A stretch of 64,000 nt of DNA from Ancylobacter polymorphus (GCF_022836935.1 NZ_CP083239.1:496001-560000), one strand, 5' to 3'. Numbered from the stretch's first letter, positions 7,576-17,336 are shown. Program-made: numbers and translations. The notes: generated from the letters alone by a model not told the origin.

Positions 7576-9665
7576 GCGCGTTCCTCGCCAAAGATGAAGG
7601 CGCGGAAGGCGTGGTCGCGGCTCAGCCGGTCCTCCAGAAAGCGCAGGCTCCCCGCCGCCTCCACCCGCAGCGGCGACGCCGGGCCTTCCGGCCGCGCCTC
7701 CCCCGCCAGCGCGGACCTTATCCGCGCCAGAGCCTCTTCAGCCGCCCGGGGCGGCCCGCCGGCAGCGCTGGCGAAACTGGCAAGTCCGTCGCGCATGGTC
7801 CCGCGCAGCCGCTCCGGCAGATACGGGCTGTCGGCGATCCGCCTCAATCGCCCGAGTTCCCACGCGCTGGCAGCGCTGGCGAGCAGGCCGCGCGCCAGCA
7901 TGTCGTGAGCGGGACGCGCCAGTGCCAATTGCGGCAGCAGCGCGCCGACCGATTCCAGTATCTCGCGCGACACCCACGCGGCGGGCCGCTCCCCGCGCGC
8001 CACCTCGGGCAGCAGCACCGCGCGCGTGCGCGCCGCCACGTGGCGGCGGGCGCCCTCCGCCGTCACCGGCACGAGGCGCGCCACCATGAGGCAGACGAAC
8101 ATGCCGAAGGCGAGGGCGAAGCAGAAATTGGCGAAGGCCAGCGGATCGGGGGTGAAGACGTTCCCCGTCGCCGCCGCCGCGACATAGAAGATGGTGAAGG
8201 TGCCCGCCGCGCGGGCATGGCGCGGGGTGCCGATGAGCAGCCCCGCCGGCACCAGCACCGCCAGCAGGAACAGCGCCAGCGCCTCGAAGCCTTCGAGCCA
8301 GGGATAGATGAGGCCCATCGTGGCGTAGGCGGCGAGGCACGCCGCCGCCACCGCCCGCAAATAGGGCCAGCCGAGCGTTGCCGGATCGTCATTGTTCACG
8401 CATTGATAGTTCATCAGCGCGAGGCCGGTGATGCCGGCAAGGCCCTGATCCCATTGCGTGGCGTACCAGATGGCGCAGAACACCAGCAGCGCCAGCGCGG
8501 CCCGTGCCCCCTGCAGAAGCGCGGAGGCGTGGGCGGCGTGACGCGCCTGCCCTCGCGGCATGGTGCGGGCGGGGTGCGGCCGGAACACCGCGCCTTCGGC
8601 CACGAACAGCAGCGCAAGGCCGCGCAGCATCTCCGCCGCCTGCCGGCAGACCAGCACGGCCTCCGCCCGCTTCTCGAAGGGCAGATCGTGCTCCGCCTGC
8701 GCGAACCGGCGCCCGAGCGCGGAGAGGTCGCGGCGCAGGCGGGACAGTTCGGCGCAACGCGCGCGGTTCTCCGGCAGGGGTCCCGGCGCTCCACGCTCCA
8801 GCAGCGCCGCCGCCTGTTCCAGCGCCGCGCGCACAGGGGCCAGTTCGGGGCTGTCGCCCAGGCCGCCCTCGGCGAGGCGCAGATGCAGCATGCGCGCCTG
8901 CGCCAGCACGCCGAGAAAGCGGCGCGTGACCTCGTCCATGCGGGCGTGGTCGGCGCGCATCTGCGCCGCCTCGAAGCGGCTATAGGAGCGGAGCGCGTCG
9001 AACTTCACCAGCAGCGGCAGCAGGGCGTTGCGGTCGTCGATCACCCGCGCGCCGGGGCTCGCCCCGCGCAGGGCGAGTGCGCAATGGGCGGCAAGGGCGC
9101 GGCGCGATGTGGCCATCAGCCCGCGCAGCTGCGTGCCGGCATGGTCCGGCACCACCAGCGCGCCGGCGAGCGTGGCGCAGGCAATGCCGATGCTGATCTC
9201 GCTCACCCGGTCCAGCGCCACCAGCCAGGCCGCCGTGGGCGCGGCCGCGCCCTGAAAGATCACCAGCAGCCCGGTGAACCCCGCCAGCATGAAGCCATAG
9301 GCGGTGAAATTGCGCGCCCGTGCGGCGCCGTAATAGCACAGGAAGGTCCAGCCCATCGCGCTGCCGACGAGGAGCAGCGGGTCCTGGGAGAACAGCTTCA
9401 CCGCCGTGAGGCCGTAGAGCGCGGCGAGGATGGTGCCGAGGAAGCGGAACGCCCCCTTCGCCAGCGCCGCCCCGGTCGAGGACTGCGTGAGCAGATAGAC
9501 GGTCAGGATCGCCCATTGCGGCTCCTGAAGCTCAAGCCAGTAAGCAAGGGCGAGCGCGACGATGGCCGCGACAGCAAGGCGCGAAGAAAAAAGAAGAGTG
9601 CGCCAGTTCGGATTCAGTACAAATCCGGGTCTATTGTCACGCGGCAAAGAGTGACTAAGTCGCAC
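7572..9665 (-). CDS. FUSC-family aromatic acid exporter (AaeB-like)
   Basis: Inner-membrane pump of 697 residues with the duplicated FUSC architecture: one hydrophobic block near the N-terminus (from residue about 30 to 170), a central cytoplasmic helical domain, a second membrane block (about 390-520), and a C-terminal cytoplasmic domain. It is the first gene of the three-gene AaeB-AaeX-AaeA-like operon. The assigned start is GTG; no ATG lies near it, and the N-terminal stretch VLNPNWRTLLFSSRLAVAAI is typical of the family. No LysR regulator (AaeR) is adjacent. Substrate is inferred only by homology with hydroxybenzoate efflux. Confidence 0.85.
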   Translation of the reverse strand: MRLSHSLPRDNRPGFVLNPNWRTLLFSSRLAVAAIVALALAYWLELQEPQWAILTVYLLTQSSTGAALAKGAFRFLGTILAALYGLTAVKLFSQDPLLLVGSAMGWTFLCYYGAARARNFTAYGFMLAGFTGLLVIFQGAAAPTAAWLVALDRVSEISIGIACATLAGALVVPDHAGTQLRGLMATSRRALAAHCALALRGASPGARVIDDRNALLPLLVKFDALRSYSRFEAAQMRADHARMDEVTRRFLGVLAQARMLHLRLAEGGLGDSPELAPVRAALEQAAALLERGAPGPLPENRARCAELSRLRRDLSALGRRFAQAEHDLPFEKRAEAVLVCRQAAEMLRGLALLFVAEGAVFRPHPARTMPRGQARHAAHASALLQGARAALALLVFCAIWYATQWDQGLAGITGLALMNYQCVNNDDPATLGWPYLRAVAAACLAAYATMGLIYPWLEGFEALALFLLAVLVPAGLLIGTPRHARAAGTFTIFYVAAAATGNVFTPDPLAFANFCFALAFGMFVCLMVARLVPVTAEGARRHVAARTRAVLLPEVARGERPAAWVSREILESVGALLPQLALARPAHDMLARGLLASAASAWELGRLRRIADSPYLPERLRGTMRDGLASFASAAGGPPRAAEEALARIRSALAGEARPEGPASPLRVEAAGSLRFLEDRLSRDHAFRAFIFGEERA

Positions 9666-9739
9666 CTACATCCTGCCTTCAACGTGACGCTGCGTCGCGC
9701 GATTATAGCCATCCCGCCCTGAATGAACAGCCTTCCTCT

Positions 9740-9763
9740 CCGCTCGCCTGAGGGAGCGAGCGG
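9740..9763. other. Perfect 8-bp stem-loop in the region between aaeB-like gene and cyoA
   Basis: CCGCTCGC pairs with GCGAGCGG around an 8-base loop. It lies between divergent operons, so a terminator role is unlikely. It may be an operator or a structured leader. No FixK-type box was seen in this 253-bp gap, although cyo operons are often oxygen-regulated. Confidence 0.4.
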
Positions 9764-9918
9764 CGCCCCCGGCCACGTCCCCGCCATCCGGCGGTCACGA
9801 CTTTTCCGCAATCTGCCCGGCACGGGACGGTGAATTCCGTCGCCTTTCGTGCTTTCCTGCAAGCGGGGAACGGGTCGATGTCTTCACATGAGAGGCGCGC
9901 GACAGTCGCAAGGGGGCC

Positions 9919-10845
9919 GTGTTGAGGTTGAGGGGATTGATGGCCGGAGTACCGGCCCTGGCCATGCCATGCGCGGCCTCCGCCGCGGGCTTTCTCGAAC
10001 CCGCCGGGCCGGTGGCGGCGGCGCAGCTCTCGCATTTCGGCACGATCAGCGCGCTGATGCTCATCGTCATCGTGCCGATGTTCATCGCCCTGCCGCTCGT
10101 GCTGCTGCGCTACCGGCGCGGCGGCAAGGGCACCTACCGCCCGGACTGGGAGTTCAACTGGGGGCTGGAACTGCTCATCTGGGGCATTCCGGTCGCGCTT
10201 GTGGCCGCGCTCGGCACGGCGCTGTGGAATCACACGCTGAAGAACGACCCCTACCGCCCGCTGGGTCCGTCGCCGCTGGTGGTGGAGGTGGTCGCGCTCG
10301 ACTGGAAATTCCTGTTCCTCTACCCCGAACAGGGCGTGGCGACGCTCGACCTGCTGGTGCTGCCGCAGGGCCGGCCGGTGACGCTGAAGCTGACCAGCGG
10401 GACGGTGATGCAGTCCTTCATCGTTCCGCGCCTCGCCGGCCAGATCTACGCCATGGCCGGCATGCAGACGCAGCTCAACCTCATCGCCGACGCGACCGGC
10501 GACTTCACCGGGCGCAACACCCAGTATAATGGCCTGGGCTTTGCCACCCAATCCTTCACCACCCGCGTGGTGAGTGCGGAGGACTTCGCCGCCTGGGTGA
10601 CGGGCGCGAAGGCGCAGCCGGCCGGTCTCGACGCCGCCGCCTATGCCAAGCTGCTGCCGCCTTCCGTGGTGAACGAACCCGTCATCTATGGCCGGTTCAC
10701 GCCGGGCCTGTTCGACCAGATCATCGCCAGCTTCGCCCCCGGCATGGCCGGAGGCCATCAGGGCCACGCGTCGCAGGCGGGGGAAGCCGCCGCGCCGGCC
10801 GCCGCCCATCAGCATGACGCCCACACGCCGGAGGCCGCGCAATGA
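9919..10845 (+). CDS. cyoA: Cytochrome bo3 ubiquinol oxidase subunit II
   Basis: Subunit II of the proton-pumping quinol oxidase in the inner membrane. The 308-residue product has a signal sequence, two membrane helices (LMLIVIVPMFIALPLVLLRY; LLIWGIPVALVAALGTALW) and a periplasmic cupredoxin domain (LDWKFLFLYPEQGVAT, MQSFIVPRLAGQIYAMAGM). The Cu-A ligand set of cytochrome c oxidases is absent, as expected for a quinol oxidase. A His-rich tail (HQGHAS, HQHDAHT) is unusual. GTG at 9919 gives a better signal peptide than the ATG at 9940, which has the better ribosome site; the start is therefore uncertain. Its stop overlaps cyoB (ATGA). Confidence 0.92.
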   Translation: MLRLRGLMAGVPALAMPCAASAAGFLEPAGPVAAAQLSHFGTISALMLIVIVPMFIALPLVLLRYRRGGKGTYRPDWEFNWGLELLIWGIPVALVAALGTALWNHTLKNDPYRPLGPSPLVVEVVALDWKFLFLYPEQGVATLDLLVLPQGRPVTLKLTSGTVMQSFIVPRLAGQIYAMAGMQTQLNLIADATGDFTGRNTQYNGLGFATQSFTTRVVSAEDFAAWVTGAKAQPAGLDAAAYAKLLPPSVVNEPVIYGRFTPGLFDQIIASFAPGMAGGHQGHASQAGEAAAPAAAHQHDAHTPEAAQ

Positions 10846-12971
10846 ACTGGGAGCTGATCTTCGGCCAGATCAAGTGGACCTCCTTCGTCTTCGCCGGGAT
10901 GATCGAGAATCCCTCGCTCAGCGAGGCCATCGCCTCCGGCGCCGGGTCGATCGCCGTGCTCGGCGCTCTGGGCACGGTGGTTATGCTCACGGTGAAGGGC
11001 TGGTGGGTGCCGCTGTGGCGTGACTGGCTCACCAGCGTCGACCATAAGAAGGTCGGCATCATGTACATCGTCCTCGCGCTGGTCATGTTCGCCCGCGCGG
11101 TGATCGAGGCGGCGCTGATGCGCGCCCAGCAGCTCGCCGCCACCGATGGCGGCGGCTTCCTCTCGGCGGATCATTTCGGCCAGCTGTTCAGCACCCATGG
11201 CACGATCATGATCTTCTTCGTCGCCATGCCGTTCATCACCGGGCTGATGAACTATGTCATGCCGCTGCAGATCGGCGCGCGCGACGTGTCCTTCCCGCTG
11301 CTCAACGCCATCTCGCTGATGCTGACCATGGCGGGCGCGGTGCTCATCATGGTGTCGCTGGTGGTGGGCCAGTTCTCCACCGGCGGCTGGAGCGCCTATC
11401 CGCCCTTCACCGGCATCGACTTCAGCCCCGGCGAGGGGGTGGATTACTGGATCTGGGCGGTGTCGCTCGGCTCCATCGGCTCGACGCTGACCGGGCTCAA
11501 CTTCGCCGTCACCATCTACAAGAAGCGCTGCCCCGGCATGTCGCTGTTCCGCATGCCGCTGTTCACCTGGACGACGCTGTGCACGTCGATCCTGATGATC
11601 TTCGCCATGGCGCCGCTGACCGCCGCCACCGTCATGCTCGCCCTCGACCGCTATGCCGGCTTCCATTTCTTCACCAATGGCGACGGCGGCAACATGATGA
11701 ACTACGCCAATCTGTTCTGGCTGTTCGGCCACCCGGAGGTCTACATCCTCATCCTGCCGGCCTTCGGCGTGTGGTCGGAAGTGGTGGCCACCTATTCCAG
11801 CAAACGCATCTATGGCTATACCTCACTGGTCTACGCCACCATGTGCATCGCCGTGCTCTCCTTCGCCGTGTGGCTGCACCACTTCTTCACCATGGGCCAG
11901 AGCGCCAATGTGAACGCCATTTTCGGCATCGCCACGATGATCATCGGCGTACCGACGGGGGTGAAGGTCTATGACTGGCTGCTCACCATGGTGGGCGGGC
12001 GCATCCGCCTCACCACGGCGATGCTGTTCCACATCAACTTCCTGCTCACCTTCATCCTCGGCGGCATGACCGGGGTGCTGCTGGCCAATCCCGGCATCGA
12101 CTTCCAGGTTCACAACACGCTGTTCCTGGTGGCGCATTTCCACAACATGATCATCCCCGGCGTGCTGTTCGGCATGTTCGCGGCGGTGCAGTTCTGGTTC
12201 CCCAAGGCCTTCGGCTTCCGGCTGCATGAAGGGCTGGGCCGCGCCTCCTTCTGGTGCTTCGCGCCCGGCTTCCTGCTGGCCTTCTTCCCGCTCTACTGGC
12301 TCGGGATGATGGGCGCGACGCGGCGCACCTTCACCTGGTCGAACCCGGACTATCTGCCCTGGTTCGCCCTCGCCATGCTTGGCGCGGCGCTGATCCTCGC
12401 CGGCTTCGCCTTCATGGTGGCGCAGATCGTCGTCTCGGTGCGCCGGCGGGCGGAACTCGCCGCCCCCTTGGGCGACCCCTGGGACGGGCGGGCGCTGGAA
12501 TGGTCGATCCCCTCCCCGCCCCCGGCCTGGAACTTCGCCGTGCTGCCGCAGGTGACGGCGCGCGACGCCTTCTATGAAGCCAAGAAGGACGGCACCGCCT
12601 ATCGCTCCCCTGCCGCCTATGAGGATATCGAGGTACCGCGCAACACCGCGACGGCGCCGCTCATCGGCCTGTTCGCCTGCGCCTGGGCCTTCGGCCTTGT
12701 CTGGCACATCTGGTGGCTGGTGATCGTCTCCTTCGTGCTTCTCTGGGCGGTGGTGATCGCCCGCTCCTTCGCCACCGAGACGGAGGAGATCGTGCCGGCG
12801 GCGACGGTGAAGGCGGTGAACGAGGCGTTCCTCGCCGCCGTGCGCGCCACGCCGGGCGTGACCCGCGATCAGGAAATGACGGCGGCGAACCGGGGCCGTG
12901 CCATCCCGGAAAGCCTGGAATCCAGCACCGGCGCCTTCGCCGCCCGTGCCGCCGTGGAGGTGACGCGATGA
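10842..12971 (+). CDS. cyoB: Cytochrome bo3 ubiquinol oxidase subunit I
   Basis: Catalytic subunit carrying the low-spin heme and the heme-copper centre. Hallmarks are visible: the low-spin heme His in STHGTIMIFF, the Cu-B His and cross-linked Tyr in GHPEVYILILP, the paired His in WLHHFFTMG, and the heme ligands in LVAHFHNMIIPG. At 709 residues it is longer than the 663 of E. coli, chiefly from a C-terminal tail of about 60 residues after the last helix. It overlaps cyoA and cyoC by 4 bp each. Confidence 0.96.
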   Translation: MNWELIFGQIKWTSFVFAGMIENPSLSEAIASGAGSIAVLGALGTVVMLTVKGWWVPLWRDWLTSVDHKKVGIMYIVLALVMFARAVIEAALMRAQQLAATDGGGFLSADHFGQLFSTHGTIMIFFVAMPFITGLMNYVMPLQIGARDVSFPLLNAISLMLTMAGAVLIMVSLVVGQFSTGGWSAYPPFTGIDFSPGEGVDYWIWAVSLGSIGSTLTGLNFAVTIYKKRCPGMSLFRMPLFTWTTLCTSILMIFAMAPLTAATVMLALDRYAGFHFFTNGDGGNMMNYANLFWLFGHPEVYILILPAFGVWSEVVATYSSKRIYGYTSLVYATMCIAVLSFAVWLHHFFTMGQSANVNAIFGIATMIIGVPTGVKVYDWLLTMVGGRIRLTTAMLFHINFLLTFILGGMTGVLLANPGIDFQVHNTLFLVAHFHNMIIPGVLFGMFAAVQFWFPKAFGFRLHEGLGRASFWCFAPGFLLAFFPLYWLGMMGATRRTFTWSNPDYLPWFALAMLGAALILAGFAFMVAQIVVSVRRRAELAAPLGDPWDGRALEWSIPSPPPAWNFAVLPQVTARDAFYEAKKDGTAYRSPAAYEDIEVPRNTATAPLIGLFACAWAFGLVWHIWWLVIVSFVLLWAVVIARSFATETEEIVPAATVKAVNEAFLAAVRATPGVTRDQEMTAANRGRAIPESLESSTGAFAARAAVEVTR

Positions 12972-13600
12972 GCCTTTCCGAACGTCTCCATCCCGGCATC
13001 AATCTCGCCGGCACCGATCCCGAAAGCCACGAAGCCGCCGAAGAGGTGCTGTTCGGCTTCTGGATCTTCCTGATGAGCGATCTGGTGCTGTTCGCAGTGC
13101 TGTTCGCCACCTATGCCGCGATGAGCGTGCAGGGCATCGCCGAAGGCCCCCGGCCCGCCGAGGTGTTCGACCTTACCGCCGCCTTCCTTGAGACGCTGCT
13201 GCTGCTGTTCTCCAGCTTCGCCTTCGGCTTCGCCATGCTGGAGATGAAGTACCGCGAAAACCGGCGCGGCGTGCTCGGCTGGCTGCTCGTCACCGGCCTG
13301 CTCGGCGCCGGCTTCGTCGGCATGGAACTGCACGACTATTATGTGATGATCACCGCCCACGGCGCCACGCCGCAGACCAGCGGTTTCCTCTCCGCCTATT
13401 ATCTGCTCACCGGCACCCATGCGCTGCATGTCTCCTCCGGGCTGGTGTGGATGGCGGTCATGGCGGTGCAGGTGGTGGTGTTCGGCCTCAACCCGGCGGT
13501 GAAACTGCGGCTGATGCGGCTCGCTTTGTTCTGGCACATGCTGGACGTGGTCTGGATCGGCATCTTCACCTTCGTCTATCTCTACGGGGTGGTGTCATGA
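12968..13600 (+). CDS. cyoC: Cytochrome bo3 ubiquinol oxidase subunit III
   Basis: Five-helix subunit III of the quinol oxidase; 210 residues. The sequence shows LFGFWIFLMSDLVLFAVLFATY, FLETLLLLFSSFAFGFAML, GTHALHVSSGLVWMAVMAVQV and LALFWHMLDVVWIGIFTFVYL, all standard for CyoC. The ATG overlaps the cyoB stop (ATGA). A longer open frame begins inside cyoB but lacks support. Confidence 0.95.
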   Translation: MSLSERLHPGINLAGTDPESHEAAEEVLFGFWIFLMSDLVLFAVLFATYAAMSVQGIAEGPRPAEVFDLTAAFLETLLLLFSSFAFGFAMLEMKYRENRRGVLGWLLVTGLLGAGFVGMELHDYYVMITAHGATPQTSGFLSAYYLLTGTHALHVSSGLVWMAVMAVQVVVFGLNPAVKLRLMRLALFWHMLDVVWIGIFTFVYLYGVVS

Positions 13601-13941
13601 GCAACCGGGTTCCCGCCAACAGGCCCGCCACCGACATTGAGGACGAGGGCCATGAGCGCCGCTCCTATGTGATCGGCCTCGTTCTCGCGCTGGTGCTGAC
13701 CACGGGCGCCTTTGCGGTGGTGTGGTTCGATCTCTTCACCGGCACGGCGGCGCTTGGCGCGCTGGCGCTGCTCGCCGTGGTGCAGGCGGTGGTGCATCTG
13801 CGCTATTTCCTGCACATCGACCTTCAGCGCTCGCACCGCGACGACCTCCTGCTCATCCTGTTCACCGTGCTGATCCTGCTCATCATGGTGTCCGGTACGA
13901 TCTGGATCCTCTACGACCAGCACATGCGCATGATGACGTGA
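13597..13941 (+). CDS. cyoD: Cytochrome bo3 ubiquinol oxidase subunit IV
   Basis: Small three-helix subunit IV, 114 residues, assisting assembly of the quinol oxidase. Helices are VIGLVLALVLTTGAFAVVWF, LGALALLAVVQAVVHLRYFLH and LLILFTVLILLIMVSGTIWIL. The HLRYFLHI motif is typical. It overlaps cyoC by 4 bp and is the last gene of the operon; cyoE (heme O synthase) is not adjacent. Confidence 0.94.
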   Translation: MSNRVPANRPATDIEDEGHERRSYVIGLVLALVLTTGAFAVVWFDLFTGTAALGALALLAVVQAVVHLRYFLHIDLQRSHRDDLLLILFTVLILLIMVSGTIWILYDQHMRMMT

Positions 13942-13950
13942 CAGCGGCCC

Positions 13951-13974
13951 GTCCGCCGGACGTGGCGGGCGGAC
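13951..13974 (+). terminator. Hairpin after cyoD
   Basis: GTCCGCC pairs with GGCGGAC around a 10-base loop, starting 9 bp after the cyoD stop. It is a strong GC stem without a following T-run, so it is a possible but atypical terminator separating cyo from the glycosidase gene. Confidence 0.4.
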
Positions 13975-14042
13975 ACCGCGCGAGGAACGCTTGCGCCGCG
14001 TGAGGCGTTGCGCCCCGGGATTTCTCACCGGGAGCGCCGCGC

Positions 14043-15710
14043 GTGATCACCGACCTCTGGTACAAGAACGCCATCGTCTATTGCCTCTCCGTCGAAGGCT
14101 TCATGGATTCGAACGGCGACGGCGTCGGCGATTTCCGCGGCCTGATGCGGCGGCTGGATTATCTCCACGGGCTGGGCGTCACCGCCATCTGGCTGATGCC
14201 GTTCCAGGTCTCGCCCGGCGGCGACGACGGCTATGATGTCGCCGATTACTACGGAGTCGATCCGCGCTACGGCACGCTGGGCGATTTCGTCGAGTTCACC
14301 CACGCCGCCAAGCAGCGCGGCATGCGGGTGCTGATCGACCTCGTGGTCAACCACACCTCGAACCAGCACCCCTGGTTCAAATCCGCCCGCTCGGACCCGA
14401 ACTCGCCCTATCGCGACTGGTATGTGTGGTCGAAGAAGAAGCCGAAAAACGCCAATGAAGGCATGGTCTTCCCCGGCGTGCAGAAGACCACCTGGACCTA
14501 TGACAAGGTGGCTAAGGAATATTATTTCCACCGCTTCTACGATTTCCAGCCCGACCTCAACACCGCCAATCCCGACGTGCAGGCGGAAATCCTGCGCATC
14601 ATGGGCTTCTGGCTGCAGCTCGGCGTCTCCGGCTTCCGCATGGACGCGGTGCCGTTCGTGATCGCGGAGAAGGGGGCGGAGGTCGGCGGCACGCCGGTCG
14701 AGCATTTCAACATGCTGCGCACCTTCCGCGAATTCCTGCAGTGGCGGCGCGGCGACGCCATCATTCTCGCCGAAGCCAACATCCTCCCCGAAGACGACAA
14801 GAAGTACTTCGGCGAGGACGGCGACCGCATGCACATGATGTTCAATTTCCAGGTCAACCAGTCGCTGTTCTACGCGCTCGCCAGCGCCGACATGAAGCCG
14901 CTGGTCAAGGCGCTCAACGCCACGCGGCCGGACTATGCGACGGCGCAATGGGGCCTGTTCCTGCGCAATCATGACGAGCTCGACCTCGGCCGGCTGACCA
15001 AGGCGCAGCGCGAACAGGTGTTCGCCGCCTTCGGGCCGGACAAATCGATGCAGCTCTATGACCGCGGCATCCGCCGCAGGCTCGCCCCGATGCTCAAGGG
15101 CGACCGCCGGATGATGGAGCTGGCCTACAGCCTCATGCTCTCGCTGCCCGGCACGCCGGTGCTGCGCTATGGCGACGAGATCGGCATGGGCGACGACCTC
15201 AGCCTGCCCGAACGCTACTGCGCCCGCACGCCCATGCAATGGTCGAACGAGAAGCAGGGCGGCTTCAGCTCGGCGGAAAAGACCTATCTGCCGGTCATTT
15301 CCGAGGGCGCCTATGGCTGGGAACAGGTCAATGTCGCCGACCAGCGGCGCGACCCGGACTCCTTCCTCAACTGGATGGAGCGGATGATCCGCACCCGGCA
15401 GGAGACGCAGGAAATCGGCTGGGGCGCGTTCGGGGTGGTGGATGTCGGCCACGACGCCGTGCTGTGCCTGCGCTATGAGTGGCGCAACAACGTCGCCGTG
15501 TTCCTGCACAATTTCCACCCCGAGGGGGTGAGCGTCCGCTTTACCCTGCCGGCGCCGGAAGGCGAGCCGAACCGGCTCGTCAACTTGCTGTCCGAGGATC
15601 ACTCCCAGGGCGACGCCAAGGGCCGCTACGAGCTGACGCTGGAGCCCTACGGCTATCGCTGGTTCCGCATGGGCGGGCTCGACTATGCCTACCGGCGCAC
15701 GGAGCTTTAG
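14043..15710 (+). CDS. GH13 trehalose synthase-like alpha-glucosyl enzyme
   Basis: A 555-residue GH13 enzyme, probably cytoplasmic (no signal peptide). The triad is present: nucleophile D201 in GFRMDAVPF, acid/base E244 in ILAEAN, and D311 in LRNHDELDL. The GFRMDAVPF, AEAN and LRNHDEL forms are those of trehalose synthase (maltose to trehalose isomerase), although the protein is somewhat shorter than typical TreS and lacks a maltokinase domain. The start is GTG. It is convergent with, and overlaps by 4 bp, the alpha-glucosidase gene. Trehalose/maltose interconversion is the best guess; plain alpha-glucosidase activity is possible. Confidence 0.78.
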   Translation: MITDLWYKNAIVYCLSVEGFMDSNGDGVGDFRGLMRRLDYLHGLGVTAIWLMPFQVSPGGDDGYDVADYYGVDPRYGTLGDFVEFTHAAKQRGMRVLIDLVVNHTSNQHPWFKSARSDPNSPYRDWYVWSKKKPKNANEGMVFPGVQKTTWTYDKVAKEYYFHRFYDFQPDLNTANPDVQAEILRIMGFWLQLGVSGFRMDAVPFVIAEKGAEVGGTPVEHFNMLRTFREFLQWRRGDAIILAEANILPEDDKKYFGEDGDRMHMMFNFQVNQSLFYALASADMKPLVKALNATRPDYATAQWGLFLRNHDELDLGRLTKAQREQVFAAFGPDKSMQLYDRGIRRRLAPMLKGDRRMMELAYSLMLSLPGTPVLRYGDEIGMGDDLSLPERYCARTPMQWSNEKQGGFSSAEKTYLPVISEGAYGWEQVNVADQRRDPDSFLNWMERMIRTRQETQEIGWGAFGVVDVGHDAVLCLRYEWRNNVAVFLHNFHPEGVSVRFTLPAPEGEPNRLVNLLSEDHSQGDAKGRYELTLEPYGYRWFRMGGLDYAYRRTEL

Positions 15711-17305
15711 CCCCGCGCGTCGAGCGCGACGATGACGCCCTCATAGGGCCGGAGCGAAAGGTGGCCCTCCACCCGCTCCGCCCGGCCCGGCTCGGTGGAG
15801 AGCAGCACCTGCCCAAGCGTGCCGGGCGGCAGCGGAATGTCCTCCTGCGCATTGCCGGCGAGGTTGAGCGCCACCAGCACGCATTCCGCCGCGCTCTCGC
15901 GCAGGAACACCAGCACATCGCCCAGCGCGGTGATCTTGCGATAGGTGCCGGCGTGCAGCACCGGATGGGCGCGGCGCAGCGCGATGAGGTCGCGGTAGAG
16001 GTTCAGCAGCGAGGTGGGCTGCTGCATCTGCACCGCGACATTGCGGGTGGCGAAGTCCGCCGCCAGCGGCAGCCAGGGGCGGCCATTGGTGAAGCCGGCA
16101 TGGGGCGAGGCGTCCCACTGCATCGGCGTGCGCTCGGGGTCGCGGCCGAGGCCGAGGCCCGGCTCGTTCTTCTCCCAGGGGTCCTGCGCCTCCTGCGTCG
16201 GGATCGGCACATTCTCCATGCCGATCTCGTCGCCATAATACAGGGTCGGCGTGCCGCGCAGGGTGAGCAGCAGCATCGCCGCCACCCGTGTGCGCGCCGC
16301 GCCGATGCGGGAAGCAATGCGCGGCTGGTCGTGATTGCCCAGCACCCAGTTCGGCCAGCCGCCTTCCGGCACCGCCGCGTCATATTCGGCGATCAGCGCC
16401 GCGAGCTGCGGGGCCGTCCAGCTGGCATGGATGAGCTGGAAGTTGAACGGCAGATGTGCGCCTTCAAGGTTCTCGCCGTAATAGGCCACCAGCCGGTCGA
16501 TCGGCAGGTAGATCTCGCCGATCAGCACCCGGTCCTCATATTCGTCGATCACCGCGCGCAGCTCGGCGATGATGTCGTGGACATCCGGCTGGTCGGTGGA
16601 GCGCGTCTGCAGGAAGCGGCGAATGTCGCCGTCGCCGGGCGCGTATTCCGGGTTGGGCGGGTTGTCGCGGAATTCCGCGTCCTTCATCAGGTGCCAGATC
16701 ACGTCGACGCGGAAGCCGTCGACCCCGCGCGCCATCCAGAAGCGCAGCACGTCGTGCATCGCCGCCCGCACGGCCGGGTTGCGCCAGTTCAGGTCCGGCT
16801 GCTCCTTGAGGAAGGCGTGGTAGTAATATTGGCCGGTGGCCGCATCCAGGCTCCAGGCCGGCCCGCCGAAATTGCTCATCCAGTTGTTCGGCGGCCCGCC
16901 ATCGGGCGCGGGGTCGCGCCAGATGTACCAGTCGCGCTTGGGGTTGTCGCGCGCGGCCCGGCTCTCGGCGAACCAGGGGTGCTGGTCGGAAGTGTGGTTG
17001 GGCACGAAGTCGAGCACGATCTTCAGCCCGCGCCCATGCACCTCCGCCACCAGCCGGTCGAAGGCGTCGAGATCGCCGAACATCGGGTCGATGCCGCAAT
17101 AATCGGCCACGTCATAGCCGAAATCGGCCATGGGCGAGGGGAAGATGGGCGAGATCCACACCGCGTCCACGCCGAGCGTGACGAGATGGTCGAGCCGGGC
17201 GCGGATGCCGTCGAGGTCGCCAATGCCGTCGGCATTGCTGTCCTGAAACGAGCGGGGATAGACCTGATAGAAAATTCCCCGCTGCCACCAGCGTGTCTGC
17301 GCCAT
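15707..17305 (-). CDS. GH13 alpha-glucosidase (AglA/oligo-1,6-glucosidase type)
   Basis: A 532-residue GH13 exo-glucosidase. Catalytic residues are D201 (GFRVDVIWHLMKD), E264 (LIGEIYLP) and D326 (LGNHDQPR). The N-terminus WWQRGIFYQVYPRSFQDSN and the calcium-like DSNADGIGD loop are typical. The VDVIWHLMKD form resembles alphaproteobacterial AglA, which cleaves sucrose, maltose or trehalose to glucose. No signal peptide is seen. It is 31 bp downstream of the luciferase-like oxidoreductase gene on the same strand, so both are probably cotranscribed. No sugar ABC importer is adjacent. Confidence 0.9.
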   Translation of the reverse strand: MAQTRWWQRGIFYQVYPRSFQDSNADGIGDLDGIRARLDHLVTLGVDAVWISPIFPSPMADFGYDVADYCGIDPMFGDLDAFDRLVAEVHGRGLKIVLDFVPNHTSDQHPWFAESRAARDNPKRDWYIWRDPAPDGGPPNNWMSNFGGPAWSLDAATGQYYYHAFLKEQPDLNWRNPAVRAAMHDVLRFWMARGVDGFRVDVIWHLMKDAEFRDNPPNPEYAPGDGDIRRFLQTRSTDQPDVHDIIAELRAVIDEYEDRVLIGEIYLPIDRLVAYYGENLEGAHLPFNFQLIHASWTAPQLAALIAEYDAAVPEGGWPNWVLGNHDQPRIASRIGAARTRVAAMLLLTLRGTPTLYYGDEIGMENVPIPTQEAQDPWEKNEPGLGLGRDPERTPMQWDASPHAGFTNGRPWLPLAADFATRNVAVQMQQPTSLLNLYRDLIALRRAHPVLHAGTYRKITALGDVLVFLRESAAECVLVALNLAGNAQEDIPLPPGTLGQVLLSTEPGRAERVEGHLSLRPYEGVIVALDARG

Positions 17306-17336
17306 CCGCGCCTCCCTTGGGCTTGGTCAGATTTGG

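Noticed and set aside
7407..9722. Long plus-strand frame across the FUSC pump gene
   Set aside because: Opposite to a clear FUSC-family gene coupled by ATGA overlaps; the translation has no hydrophobic or domain structure.
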